The notes: generated from the sequence alone by a model not told the origin. 64,000 nucleotides of DNA from Prorocentrum cordatum (GCA_963575745.1 CAUYUJ010017828.1:93501-157500), one strand, 5' to 3'. Shown: positions 34,986 through 46,545, counted from the stretch's first letter. Program-made: numbers and translations.

Positions 34986-35905
34986 GCCTCTTCCTCCTCC
35001 TCGTCCCCCTCCTCCTCCTCCCACTCCAGCTCTCTCTCTCTCTCCTCCTGATCTTCCTCCTCCTCCTTTTCCTGCAGCGTGTTCCGGAAGGCTCCCGCCG
35101 GAACATGCTGTGCACAAGTGCTGTCACTGCTCCCGCCACCGTGCCCTGGGTGGTGGGTCAGAGGCCTCATGGGTGTTGGTTTGGATCTCGTGGTTGGCCT
35201 GTCGGGGACGTCGTGAAGGCAGTTTCGCAGCTTCTCGGTAGCCGTTTTGAGACCGTTGTGGGGCCTCCTCGGGTCTGTTTTGTGACCTCTTTAGGCCTCG
35301 TTTGGGCCTCCTGGGTGCCTTTTGGGGGCCTCCTGGGGCCTTTGGGGGGCTCCTTGGGGCATCCTGGGGCACTCTTCAAGCGGGAGGGTCGAATTTTGGA
35401 GTCGTGGTCCCCCTCTTGGGCGCATCTTGGGGCCGTCTTGGGGCTCTGTTGGGCTGTCTTGGGCGACTCTGGGGCCGTCTTGGGGCCCTCTTGGGCCGTC
35501 TTGGGGCGCTCTTGGGGGCCTATTGAGCCGTCTTGGAACGTCGAACAGCCGAAAAGGCTGGAAGGCCAAAATCGTTTGAAAACCTTACAACAAATTGACG
35601 ATTTTGGCCTCTTGAAGCGCTCTGGCAAGGCGTCTTGAAGCGTCGTGGAGTGCCTTCGGGGGTCTCTCGGGCCGTCTTGGGTCTACCTTGGGCGTCCTGG
35701 AGCGGGCTTTCGGCGACTCGGGGCCCGCTTGGGCCGTCTTGGGAGCCTCTGGAGGCCCTCCTGGACTATTTTGGACCTCCCCGGCCGCCCCGTCCTCCCA
35801 TGGGGGGTCGGAAGCGGCGGCCTCCGAGGCCCAGGACGCGGGAACCCTTTAGAAACACAGGGGAAGTGAGCCCCGGAGCCCCCATGGAGGCTCTTCGGCG
35901 CTCTT
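34985..35905 (+). repeat. Segmental duplication, copy A
   Basis: From the CCTCCTCCT-rich start through CCGGAAGGCTCCCGCCGGAA, CATGCTGTGCACAAGTGCTG, TTTCGCAGCTTCTCGGTAGC, GGTCGAATTTTGGAGTCGTG and CCTTTAGAAACACAGGG, this copy matches 37704-38580 with only scattered differences. The duplication spacing is about 2.7 kb. Much of it is CTTGGGG(n)CGTCTTGGGG minisatellite. Open frames are not supported as genes. Confidence 0.9.
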
Positions 35906-37703
35906 GGACCCGTGCAAGCTGGAAAACGCGAGAAGCCAAAAACATTGAAAATACCATTGAACATATACGACTTTGGCCTCTTCGGGCCGTACCGTGATAC
36001 CTATCAGACTTCTTGGGGTCTCTTGGAGGCCACCTGGGAGCCTCGAGAGCCGTCGGAAGGCTGACTTGTGCTGCTCATGAGCATCTTGGGCCATCCTTTC
36101 GCATTCTGGGGGCTCCTGGGGGGCGTCTTAGGCCCTCCTGGAGCATGTGGAGGCTGCCCGGAAAGGCTGGGGCAGCAGTGCCGGGAGCGTCCCCGAGATG
36201 TGGCCATATCTTTTCAGCGCGTTCCGGGAGCATCTTCCTGGAACGCGATCGTGGCAGGGCGCCCACGTCCGAGGACGTTGGCATGGGAAACCGCAGCGCG
36301 TGATCATTCCAGCGCGTTCCGGCGAAGACCGTCCGGAACGCGCTTGGGCAAGCGCTGGGTTTTGGGAAGGCGAGTGGGAATCGTTCAGGCAGTTTGGGAT
36401 GCTCGGGGCGAGAGGCGGAAGCCATCCTCATAAGACATGCAGTCTTCCTGGAGCCGTCTTGCAGAAACACAAGAAAAATGAGACCCTGCAGTCGTTCCTG
36501 GAGCCGTCTTGGAGCCCTCTTGGGCTGCCCTGGAGCCTGTTGGAGCCCTCTGCGGAATGGTCTTGGAGCCCGCGCCGAGGATCTGGAAAATGTCCGGGAC
36601 CATCGCGGCGGCCTCTGAGGCCCGGGACGCCGAAACCCTATAAAAACACAGCGAAAATGAGCCCCGGTACTCCCATGGAGGGTCGGGCAGCTGTTTTCGG
36701 GCCCCTGGGCTAAAACCATCGCGCGCGCGCTTCGCGCGCGCTCAGGTTCTAGCCCAGGCCGGGGGGGCGCTGGACGATCTTGGACAACGCTATCAAGCAC
36801 AGGCGCGCAACGGCATCTGAGGAGCTTCTGGGGTGTTTCGCATGCTTCGTCAACTGGCTGTTGGAGGCACCTCTTGGGTGCTTCTTGGGGGGGCGTCTGA
36901 GGGTCCCTTGGGGGCATCGGTTCTGCAATCTGAAGCCGTCATTGGCCGTCTTGGCTGCGTGGAGGCCCGACTTCAGGCCACCTGCGGCCAGATTGAGGCA
37001 ATCCGGAAGCCTCCCTGGGGCGTCCTGGAAGCAGTTTTGACGCATCGAGGGCAGTCTTGGGCTTTTGTAAAGCCTCTTGGACGTCTCCTAGGGGCCTTCT
37101 AGGCCCTCGGGAAGCTTTTGGGGTCCTCGTCGGACCACTTGAGGGCCTCTTGCGGCCTCCTGTGGGCCTTGTGGGGGGACCGCTCTGCTGTTGGGTCGCG
37201 TTCCCCTTCTTGGGCCTCTCTTGGGGCTCTTGGGGCCCTCTCGGGCCGTCTTGGGCGCCTCAAGCACCGTCTTGGGGCCATCGCGGGCCGTCTTGGGGCC
37301 CTCTTGGAGGCCTCTTCCTCTATATGGGACGGGTATTGGAAGCCTCTTGGGCCGTCTTGGAGCATCGGGATGCCAAAAGGCAGAACAAATAAAACCCGTC
37401 AAAGCCCAATCGTAAAACAATGAGTTGTGCCTCTTGGGGCCACCTTGGGAGATCTCTTGGAACCTCGTCGGCCCTCTTGGGAGCTTCTTGGGAGCCTCTT
37501 GGATCCGATTGGGGGCCTCTTGGGACTTCCCGAGAACCTCTCGGGGTAGAAAGCTCGGATTCTCGGTTCGTGTTTCCCTTGTTGGGCCTCTCTTGGGGCC
37601 CTCTCGGGCCGTCTTGGGCGCCTCAGGCACCGCCTTGGGGCCCTCGTGGGCCGCCCAGGGCCTTCTTTGAAGCCTCTTCGGCTATCTTGGAGCTGTCTGT
37701 GAG
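35906..37703. other. CTTGGGG-type degenerate repeat, no supported gene
   Basis: The stretch is made of variations on GCCGTCTTGGGGCC, CTCTTGGGAGCC and similar words. Long frames on both strands repeat Leu/Gly/Trp or Pro/Arg/Glu and shift phase freely. A small GCGCGC hairpin lies at 36720-36745. Confidence 0.6.
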
Positions 37704-38580
37704 GCCTCTTCCTCCTCCTCGTCCCCCCCCCCCTCCTCCTCCCACTCCACCTTTCTCTCCTCTTGATCTTCCTCCTCCTGCAGCGTGTTCCGGAAGGCTC
37801 CCGCCGGAACATGCTGTGCACAAGTGCTGTCACTGCTTCCGCCACCGTGCCCTGGGTGGTGGGTCAGAGGCCTCATGGGTGTTGGTTTGGATCTCGTGGC
37901 TGGCCTGCGGGGACGTCGTGAAGGCAGTTTCGCAGCTTCTCGGTAGCCGTTTTGGGACCGTTGTGGGGCCTCCTCGGGGCTGTTTTGTGGACTCTTTAGG
38001 CTTCGTTTGGGCCTCCTGGGGCCTCTTGGGGGCTCCTTGGGGCCTCCTGGGGCACTCTTCAAGCGGGAGGGTTGAATTTTGGAGTCGTGGTCCCCCTCTT
38101 GGGCGCATCTTGGGGCCGTCTTGGGGCTCTGTTGGGCTGTCTTGGGCGACTCTGGGGCCGTCTTGGGGCCCTCTTGGGCCGTCTTGGGGCGCTCTTGGGG
38201 GCCTATTGGGCCGTCTTGGAACGTCGAACAGCCGAAAAGGCTGGAAGGCCAAAATCGCTCGAAAACCTTACAACTAATTGACGATTTTGGCCTCTTGAAG
38301 CGCTCTGGCAAGGCGTCTTGAAGCGTCGTGGAGTGCCTTCGGGGGTCTCTCGGGCCGTCTTGGGCCTATCATGGGCGTCCTGGAGCGGTCTTTCGGCGAC
38401 TCGGAGCCCGCTTGGGCCGTCTTGGGAGCCTCTGGAGGCCCTCCTGGACTATTTTGGACCTCCCCGGCCGCCCCGTCCTCCCATGGGGGGTCGGAGGCGG
38501 CGGCCTCCGAGGCCCAGGACGCGGGAACCCTTTAGAAACACAGGGAAAGTGAGCCCCGGAGCCCCCATGGAGGGCGCAGG
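37704..38580 (+). repeat. Segmental duplication, copy B
   Basis: Second copy of 34985-35905. It is shorter because two stretches in the CT-rich start and the GGGCCTCCTGGG minisatellite are missing. The near-identity of the non-repetitive middle shows it is recent relative to the other repeats in the window. Confidence 0.9.
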
Positions 38581-38707
38581 CGCACTCCTGGCGGGCTCGG
38601 AGGCCCTGGAACGCCGAAACCCTGAAAAAAACACAGGGAAAGTGGGCCCCGGACCCCCCCCCATGGAGGGCGGAGGCACACTCCAGGCGGCCTGGCCCCC
38701 TAAACCT

Positions 38708-38710
38708 GGG

Positions 38711-38752
<42 letters not shown>
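38708..38752. repeat. TA dinucleotide run
   Basis: Pure TA repeat of about 40 nt just before the GGTCGGGCATG element. Confidence 0.95.
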
Positions 38753-38754
<2 letters not shown>

Positions 38755-38932
38755 TTCAATTTTCCTCTTGTAGAGAGACAGGCCCGACGGCCCGACTTAA
38801 GTCCAGGGGCCGGCGCTGCGGGGCGGAGCTCCGAGCGACGCGGCGCGTCTGCCCGGGACACTGCGGGGCTCGCGGCGCGAAGCCACGGCCACTTCGCGGC
38901 AGAGCCCTGCCTCTCGGATGCGAGGCAAGAGT

Positions 38933-39112
38933 GGCCCTAGGGTTAGGTCGGGCCTGTCACTCTACCGAAGGAATGTTCAAAAATTGTACAACAAATAGTA
39001 TGGGGACGATGTTATACTATTTTTGATCATTTGGGGACCCTTTTCTGGAATGTATTTAAATGTTTCGTCCCAAATCCGCCTGTAGGGGGACATGCCCGAC
39101 CTAACCCTGGGC
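38933..39112. mobile_element. GGTCGGGC terminal inverted-repeat element, complete copy
   Basis: Left end CCCTAGGGTTAGGTCGGGCC and right end CATGCCCGACCTAACCCTGG are inverted. The interior is AT-rich (TTTGATCATTTGGGGACC). Length is about 180 nt and there is no coding capacity. Relatives are at 57290-57472 and, one-sided, at 34325. The sequence after it, 39113-39265, resembles the interior of the GTAAGAGTGACC element at 46094. Confidence 0.7.
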
Positions 39113-39387
39113 AAGAGGAGCCCTCGGCAAGAGAGACCTCTGGTGCGCGGTTTGCGGGGATCGCGGGGGGGCCAAACCCGAGCAGGGAAGCCGATGTTGT
39201 CGCATCGCATCTGGCCATCTGGGGGCCCCAACGTGCCCGCACCAGACCCAAACATGCGATGTCCTGATTACCTAACAGCGAAGACTGATAGGCTTCTAGT
39301 TGACTCAAAAGAGCTCACAGATCACTCCACAGGGGGGTCCGGGCAGGTGTTGGGAGTTGCCGGGCGGCAGGGGGCCCCGCTCGTTTT

Positions 39388-39860
39388 TCACCAACAGTCA
39401 CACACTTCGTGCTCTTCGAGTTCCCAGAACTCCATTCCCAGGCTCATTCTGAATAACCGGATGCAACAGTCACACACTTCGTGCTCTTCGAGATCCCAGA
39501 ACGCCATTCCCGGGCCACCTTTAGAATAACCGGATGCAACAGTCACACACTTCGTGCTCTTCGAGTTCCCAGAACGCCATTCCCGGGCCACATTTAGAAT
39601 AACCGGATGCAACAGTCACACACTTCGTGCTCTTCGAGTTCCCAGAACTCCATTCCCGGGCCACATTTTGAATGCCCGGAGCCAACTGTAGGCCACTTCG
39701 TGGTCTTCGAGTTCCCAGAACTCCATTCCCGGGCCACATTTTGAATGCCCGGAGCCAACAGTAGGCCACTTCGTGCTCTTCGAGTGCCCAGAACTCCATT
39801 CCTGGGCCACATTTTGAATGCCCGGAGCCAACTGTAGGCCACTTCGTGCTCTTCGAGGGG
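39388..39860. repeat. 73-nt tandem array, first block
   Basis: The phrase ATGCAACAGTCACACACTTC starts at 39461 and 39534 and its relatives recur every 73 nt. Later copies read GGAGCCAACTGTAGGCCACT instead. Each copy contains TTCGTGCTCTTCGAG and CCCAGAAC(n)CCATTCCC. Because 73 is not a multiple of 3, the frame rotates through copies, arguing against a protein repeat. Equivalent blocks lie at about 40552-41175 and 41760-42255. Confidence 0.9.
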
Positions 39861-42255
39861 CCACATTTTGATGCTGATGCAGAGGCTGAGAATGGTGATG
39901 CTGAGGCTGAGGCTGAGGCTGAGGGCTGAGGCCGAGGCTGAAGGCTGAGGCTGAGGCTGAAGCAGGCTGAGGCTGAGGCTGAGGCAGGCTGAGGCTGAGG
40001 CTGAGGCAGGCTGAGGAGGCTGAGGCTGAGGCTGAGGCTGATGCTGAGGCTGAGGCTGAGGCTGAGGCAGGCTGAAGGCAGACTGAGGCTGAGGCAGGCT
40101 GAGGCTGAGGCTGAGGCAGGCTGATGCTGAGGCAGGCTGAGGCTGAGGCTGAGGCTGAGGCGGATGCAGGCTGATGCTGAGGCAGGCTGAGGCACAGAGG
40201 CTGAGGCTGAAGGCAGACTGAGGCTGAGGCTGAAGCAGGCTGAGGCTGAGGCTGAGGCAGGCTGAGGCTGAGGCTGAGGCTACTGCAGGCCACTGCGACT
40301 GTCATCGCGAATGCGACTACGACTGCGAGAACAGCAGAACTCTACAACTGGATTCTCATCTGAATCTTAAGGGGAATGCTTCCATATATGCTTCTACACA
40401 TCGCTGTTAGGTTGCTTTGCCGGGATAATTACCTATCATCGAAGACTGGTAGGTTTCTAGTGGGCTAAAAACAGCTCACAGATCACTCCACAGGGGGGTC
40501 CGGGCAGGTGTTGGGAGTTGCCGGGCGGGTTGAGTCCACCTCGTTTTTCACCAACAGTCACACACTTCGTGCTCTTCGAGTTCCCAGAACTCCATTCCCA
40601 GGCTCATTCTGAATAACCGGATGCAACAGTCACACACTTCGTGCTCTTCGAGATCCCAGAACGCCACTCCCGGGCCACATTCTGGAGGGCCGGATGCAAC
40701 AGTCACACACTTCGTGCTCTTCGAGTTCCCAGAACTCCACTCCCGGGCCACATTCTGGAGGGCCGGATGCAACAGTCACACACTTCGTGCTCTTCGAGTT
40801 CCCCAGAGCTCTCTTCGAGTTCCCCAGAACTCCATTCCCGCGGGCCACATTAAGGAGGGCCGGATGCCAACAGTCACACACTTCCGTGCTCTTCGACTTC
40901 CCAGAACACCATTCCCGGGCCACATTTTGGATGCCCGGAGCCCAACTGTAGGCCCACTTCGTGCTCTTCGGACACTTCCCAGAACTCCATTCCCGGGGCC
41001 ACCAGTTAATAAAGAATGCCCGGAAGCCAAGTTTTTTGGGTCCCGGGCCACATTCGTGCTCTTCGACTTCCCAGAACTCCCATACCTGGGCATGATTTTG
41101 AATGCCCGGAGCCAACTGTAGGCCACTTCGTGTTCTTCTAGTTCCCAGAACTCCATTCCTGGGCCACATTTTGAATGCTGAGACAGGCTGATGCTGCGGC
41201 CGAGGCAGGCTGAGGCTGAGGCAGGCTGAGGCTGAGGCCGAGGCTGAAGGCAGACTGAGGCTGAGGCTGAAGCAAGGGTGAGGTTGGGCAGAGGCAGGCT
41301 TTGAGGCTGAAGCATGCCGATGCTTGAGGCTGAGGCTGAGGCTGAGGCTGAGGCTGAGGCAGGCTGAGGCTGAGGCTGATGCTGATGCAGGCTGAGGCTG
41401 AGAGGCTGAGGCTGAAGCAGGCTGAGGCTGAGGCAGGCTGAGGCTGAGGCTGAGGCAGGCTGAGGCTGAGGCTGTGACTGCGACTGCCGTTGCCACTGCG
41501 ACTTTCATCGCGAATGCGACTGCGACTGCGAGAACAGCAGAATTCTACAACTGGATTCTCATGTGAATCTTAAGGGGAATGCTTCCAGATATGCTCCTAC
41601 ACATCGCTGTTAGGTTGCTTTGCCGGGATAATTTTTACCTAACAGCGAAGACTGATAGGTTTCTAGTTGACTCAAAAGAGCTCACAAATCACTCCACAGG
41701 GGGGTCCGGGCAGGCGTTGGGAGTTGCCGGCCGGGCCTGTGCCGGGCTCGTTTTTCACCAACAGTCACACACTTCGTGCTCTTCGACTTCCCAGAACTCC
41801 ATTCCCAGGCCACATTCTCAATACCCGGATGCAACAGTCACACACTTCGTGCTCTTCGAGATCCCAGAACGCCATTCCCGGGCCACATTCAGAATAACCG
41901 GATGCAACAGTCACACACTTCGTGCTCTTCGAGTTCCCAGAACGCCATTCCCGGGCCACATTTTGGATGCCCGGAGCCAACTGTAGGCCACTTCGTGCTC
42001 TTCTATTTCCCAGAACTCCATACCCGGGCCACATTTTGAATGCCCGGAGCCAACTGTAGGCCACTTCGTGCTCTTCGAGTTCCCAGAACTCCATTCCCGG
42101 GCCAGATTTTTGATGCCCGGAGCCAACTGTAGGCCACTTCGTGGTCTTCGAGTTCCCAGAACTCCATTCCCGGGCCAGATTTTGGATGCCCGGAGCCAAC
42201 TGTAGGCCACTTCGTGTCTTCGAGTTCCCAGAACTCCATTCCTGGGCCACATTTT

Positions 42256-44095
42256 GAATGCTGAGGCAGGCTGATGCTGAGGCTGAGGCAGGCTGAGGCA
42301 GGCTGAGGCTGAGGCCGAAGCTGAAGGCAGACTCAGGCTGAGGCTGATGCAGGCTGAGGCTGAGGCTGAAGCAGGCCGAGGCTGATGCAGGCTGAGGCTG
42401 AGGCAGGCTGAGGCTGAGTCTGAGGCTGATGCAGGCTGAGGCTGAGGCAGGCTGAGACTGAAGCCGAGGCTGAAGGCAGATTGAGGCAGGCTGAGACTGA
42501 AGCCGAGGCTGAAGGCAGATTGAGGCTGAGGCTGAAGCAGGCCGAGGCTGAGGCTGAGGCTGAGGCAGGCTGAGGCTGAGGCTGAGGCAGGCTGATGCTG
42601 AGGCAGGCTGAGGCTGAGGCTGATGCAGGCTGAGGCTGAGGCTGAGGCTGAGGCTGAGGCTGAGGCCGAGGCTGACGGCAGACTGAGGCTGAGGCTGAAG
42701 CAGGCTGAGGCTGAGGCTGAGGCAGGCTGAGGCTGAGGCTGAGGCTGAGGCAGGCTGAGGCTGAGGCAGGCTGAGGCTGAGGCTGATGCAGGCTGAGGCA
42801 GAGGCAGGCTGAGACTGAAGCCGAGGCTGAAGGCAGACTGAGGCTGAGGCAGAGCAGGCTGAGGCTGAGGCTGAGGCAGGCTGATGGCTGAGGCAGGCTG
42901 AGGCTGAGGCTGAGGCTGATGCAGGCTGAGGCTGAGGCAGGCTGAGGCTGAGGCCGAGGCTGAAGGCAGACTGAGGCTGAGGCTGAAGCAGGCTGAGGCT
43001 GAGGCTGAGGCAGGCTGAGGCTGAGGCTGATGGCAGGGCTGAGGCTGAGGCTGAGGCTGAGGCTGAGGCTGAGCAGGCTGAGGCTGAGGCAGGCGAGGCT
43101 GAAGGCAGACTGATGCGAAGCAGGCTGAGGCTGAAGGCAGGCTGAGGCTGAAGCAGGCTGAGGCTGAGGCTGGCTGAGGCTGAGGCTGAGGCAGGCTGAT
43201 GCTGAGGCAGGCTGAGGCTGAGGCTGAGGCTGATGCAGGCTGAGGCTGAGGCAGGCTGAGGCTGAGGCCGAGGCTGAAGGCAGACTGAGGCTGAGGCTGA
43301 AGCAGGCTGAGGCTGAGGCTGAGGCAGGCTGAGGCTGAGGCTGAGGCTGAGGGCAGGCTGATGCCTGAGCTGCAGCTGCTGAGGCTGAGGGCTGAGGCTG
43401 AGGCTGAGGCTGAGGCTGAGGGCTGAAGGCTGAGGCTGAGGCTGAGGCTGAGGCAGGCTGAGGCTGAGGCTGAGGCAGGCTGAGGCTGAGGCAGGCTGAG
43501 GCTGAGGCTGAGGCTGAGGCAGGCTGAGGCTGAGGCAGGCTGAGGCTGAGGCCGAGGCTGAAGGCAGACTGAGGCTGAGGCTGAAGCAGGCTGAGGCTGA
43601 GGCTGAGGCAGGCTGAGGCTGAGGCTGAGGCAGGCTGATGCTGAGGCAGGCTGAGGCTGAGGCTGAGGCTGATGCAGGCTGAGGCTGAGGCAGGCTGAGG
43701 CTGAGGCCGAGGCTGAAGGCAGACTGAGGCTGAGGCTGAAGCAGGCTGAGGCTGAGGCTGAGGCAGGCTGAGGCTGAGGCAGGCTGATGCTGAGGCAGGC
43801 TGAGGCTGAGGCTGAGGCTGATGCAGGCTGAGGCTGAGGCTGAGGCCGAGGCTGAAGGCAGACTGAGGCTGAGGCTGAAGCAGGCTGAGGCTGAGGCTGA
43901 GGCAGGCTGAGGCTGAGGCTGAGGCAGGCTGAGGCTGAGGCTGAGGCTGAGGCTGAGGCTGAGGCAGGCTGAGGCTGAGGCCGAGGCTGCAGGCAGACTG
44001 AGGCTGATGCAGGAGCAGGCTGAGGCTGAGGCTGAGGCAGGCTGAAGCTGAGGCTGAGGCTGAGCTGCAGGCTGAGGCTGAGGCTGAGGCTAATG
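42256..44095. repeat. TGAGGC hexamer array, longest block
   Basis: About 1.8 kb of TGAGGC/TGAGGCAGGC words. Higher-order periodicity is visible: GGCTGAGGCCGAGGCTGAAGG followed by CAGACTGAGG recurs at irregular spacings of about 150-300 nt. Shorter blocks are at 39880-40290 and 41180-41480. Confidence 0.95.
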
Positions 44096-44234
44096 CAGGC
44101 CACTGCGACTGTCATCGCGAATGCGACTGACTGAGAACAGCAGAACTCTACAACTGGATTCTCATCTGAATCTTAAGGGGGATGCTTCCAGGTATGCTCC
44201 TACACATCGCTGTTAGGTTGCTTTGCCGGGATAA

Positions 44235-44599
44235 TATGCGGTCCGCAAAAAATGCCGACCCTTGGCCAAGGGCTGGCTTGTCATCCTGAATCATGTTGTG
44301 ACAATCCCGAAGCCCAGCGAGGGCCTCCAGGGGCTGAAAATGGCCAGAAACCTTTCGTGCTGGCTTTTCAACGGCGCAAGCAGGTCTGGGAAGCTCACCC
44401 CGGGCGAGAGGCCACTCTTGCGTGTACAGTCGGACCTAGGACAGAAGAACATCCTTCAAGAACATGACGCCCTCCGCTGGCCCAAACTGGGGAACATTCG
44501 ACGGCACCCTGCCCCAGGATGCACAAGAACATCCAACAAGCACGGAGCACATTGGGGTACCCTCTCCGAACCGACCTCCATCTTATACATCGGCCCGAC
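44235..44599. other. No supported gene
   Basis: Mixed sequence with a weak relative of the dispersed repeat family (GAGGGCCTCCAGGGGCTGAA) near 44315-44345. No exon or RNA gene is recognised. Confidence 0.4.
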
Positions 44600-44795
44600 T
44601 GCATGAGGGGTAACGATCGGGGGGTATATAGGCATAGGGGGGGATGCATCGACCTGGGATCGGCGAGACATCGCAGATAGATCGGCGACAAGCCCCCGAT
44701 AGCGAATCCGCAACTTGCCGCGCAAGGTGGGGCAACCGGGCCTCTATCGGCGATCACTGGGCGATTGGGGGTCGATGCAGCCCCCCCCTAGGCAT
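44600..44795. mobile_element. CCTGGGATC-GATTGGGGGTCGAT element, copy 2
   Basis: The ends GGATGCATCGACCTGGGATC and GATTGGGGGTCGATGCAG are inverted around GATGCATCGACC. Interior words ATAGCGAATCCG and CTATCGGCGATCA match copy 1 at 14598. No coding capacity. Confidence 0.6.
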
Positions 44796-44994
44796 ATCCC
44801 CCCCCATTGTTGCCGCTGACGGCAGCCGAGCCTCTCCCTCTGCCGCCCCGCCCCAGCTCACGGGCGGAGGGGGCAAGAGCGGGCCGCCGGAGCGGCCCCT
44901 CAAAGACGGCCCCAAAGACGGTTCCGAGCGGGCCTCCCTTGTTTTTTGGGGGTTCCGCGGCACGCTGCAGTGCGTTCGTTTTCTAAACAGACGC

Positions 44995-45140
44995 CGGGAC
45001 GAAGGTAACGTCGGGTGAGTGTGGGTCGAGAATCTCCGAGATACCGCGGCTCTGGAGGACGTCTCGGGCGCCGTGGCCTTCTCAGACCGTTCTGGAACGC
45101 TCTGAGAGTGTTCCGGAACGCCCTGGAACGGTTAGGGCTT
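44995..45140. repeat. GAGAATCTC(n)GAGAT / GGAACG dispersed repeat, copy 1
   Basis: GTCGAGAATCTCCGAGAT, CCGCGGC(n)CTG and several GGAACGCTCTGAGAG-type palindromes occur in the same order at 50410-50590. A weaker relative is near 11690-11800. Confidence 0.6.
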
Positions 45141-45179
45141 GCGGGGCAAGCGCGCAGAGGCGCGAACTAAGGTTGCATC

Positions 45180-45480
45180 GATATTGCCGAGGCGCGCCAT
45201 GCGGGCTCTGCCCACTGGGCCCTTCGGTGGAGCTCCCTGTGGGGCCACGACACGCGTAAGGGGTGCGCCGAAATAGGCGGGTGTACCGCGTCTGGACGCC
45301 ACCTCTGCGGCCTTCGGTTGACCTTCTTGATCTATGGGGCCACGATGCGTGTGAGGGGCGTGCCCGGAGGAGTGGGGGGCCCGCATGTGGCCTGGCCCAC
45401 TGGGGCTGTCGGCGGAGCTTCCTATGGGACCACGGCGCGTGTGGGGGCGCGCCAAAATGGGCAGGGCAGCGTGCGTTCAC
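45180..45480. repeat. Three degenerate 90-100 nt tandem copies
   Basis: Words GGGGCCACGA(n)GCGTG, GTGCGCC or CGTGCCC, and CCACTGGG(n)C recur near 45240, 45338 and 45428. Frames on both strands change between copies. Confidence 0.6.
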
Positions 45481-45499
45481 GGCACATGGAACGCCGAAA

Positions 45500-46090
45500 A
45501 CGGGTGGGGGAACCGCGTGTGGCCTTGTTCACTGGAGGCAAGGATGCAGGTCTACGGTTCCAACGGGCCCTCGCAGACACCCTGGCTGGGAGAGGAAGGG
45601 CACCTCGAGCTGCAGCTGGTCATGGACGTGAAGGGGCACCCGCAGGGTGTGAGAGGACTGCTGGCGGAAGGTGTGGCTGCTGCGAGGCGGCGCGGAGAGC
45701 CAGTGGGTGGGCCAGGAGGCAGCCGTGGGTGCTGCCGACGCGCTGTGATGAGCGCTGAGAGTCCCCCCCCGAGGGCTGCGGCAGAGCTGCTATCGGCGGC
45801 GCTCGTGCAGGCCGACCTGGACAACGCTACAGAGGCGGGCAGGACCAGGAGCGCCGGCGTGTGCCGTCGGCCTGAGGGTAAGCGGAGGAGGGAGGCGATG
45901 CGGCCGCGGCTGTGCGGGAGCCACGCGCAGGACCGAAGGGCCCACAAGGCGAGGGGCAGGCGCCGCCCAAGCCATTTTTCTTGTTTAGCTCAACACGCCA
46001 CAGCCAACCACAGTCCAGGTAGCGGCGGCTGGAACCATCTGCAGGCTGCACCCGAAGGGGCGCAGGCAACCGACGCCGCCCAAGCCCCCG
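45500..46090 (+). other. Open frame of possible coding character, unrecognised
   Basis: From about 45545 the plus strand reads MQVYGSNGPSQTPWLGEEGH, then ELQLVMDVKG and AAELLSAALVQADLDNA, staying open to 46113 with many G/C third positions. No family, start context or splice site is convincing. It ends inside the inverted-repeat element at 46094, so the tail is not original. It may be an exon of a host gene or chance. Confidence 0.2.
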
Positions 46091-46093
46091 CAA

Positions 46094-46276
46094 TCGACTA
46101 CACGCAAGAGTGACCCTGGGTAAGAGTGACCTTTGGTGCGCGGCTTTAGGGGCCGCGGGGGGACCAAACACGAGCGCGCAAGACGCTACTACCGCATCGC
46201 GTTTGGCGACTGGGGGAACCAATTGGGCCCGCACCAAAGGTCACTCTGGCGAAAGGTCACTCTTACGTCTAGTCGA
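46094..46276. mobile_element. GTAAGAGTGACC terminal inverted-repeat element with 5-bp target duplication
   Basis: Left TCGACTACACGCAAGAGTGA and right TCACTCTTACGTCTAGTCGA are near-perfect inverted ends of about 48 nt, including a second GTAAGAGTGACCTTTGGTGCG word further in. The 183-nt element is flanked by CGCAA at 46089-46093 and 46277-46281, a clean target-site duplication. There is no transposase. Relatives are at 54484-54666 and 54700-54832. Confidence 0.85.
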
Positions 46277-46479
46277 CGCAAGCATGCCGCCAGCCTGCGA
46301 GCGCACAGCCAGCCAGAGATGGGCGAGGCCGATGCAGGGCGCTGCTGCAGCGCGTGCTGCGGGAGGCATGCGGGGCCAGGGCTGGGTGGGGCCAGCCACG
46401 AAGCACCGCCAGCGCCGTGGGCACAGCAGCAGCGAGGCGGAGCCGCAGCCTCCCTCCGAGAGGGGCACCGAGAGAGAGG

Positions 46480-46545
46480 AATGTTATTATTATTATTATT
46501 ATTATTATAATCATATCAACCATGATAATCATATTAATAATAAGT
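46480..46545. repeat. ATT microsatellite
   Basis: TTATTATTATT run followed by ATCATATCAACCATGATAAT, itself partly palindromic. Confidence 0.9.

Larger units (their letters stand above)
39266..44234. repeat. Three composite units of nested tandem repeats
   Basis: Units run at about 39266-40427, 40428-41633 and 41634-44234. Each has a unique-looking head (AGACTG(n)TAGG, CACTCCACAGGGGGGTCCGG), then a 73-nt tandem array, then a TGAGGC hexamer array, then a tail. The tail holds GCCACTGCGACTGTCATCGC, CAACTGGATTCTCA and GTTAGGTTGCTTTGCCGGGA, and it ends at the next head. The third unit has a much longer hexamer array (about 42256-44090). The hexamers carry long spurious frames. Confidence 0.9.

Noticed and set aside
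34511-38321. Long Leu/Gly/Trp-rich open frames in the segmental duplication
   Set aside because: They translate CTTGGGG-type minisatellite and lose frame between the two copies.
39388-42255. CRISPR-like appearance of the 73-nt direct repeats
   Set aside because: There are no unique spacers between constant repeats. The whole 73-nt unit is tandemly repeated and the context is eukaryotic.
41911-44115. 734-codon open frame on the minus strand
   Set aside because: It consists of translated TGAGGC hexamers and the 73-nt array. The 73-nt period rotates the frame, so no stable protein repeat is encoded.
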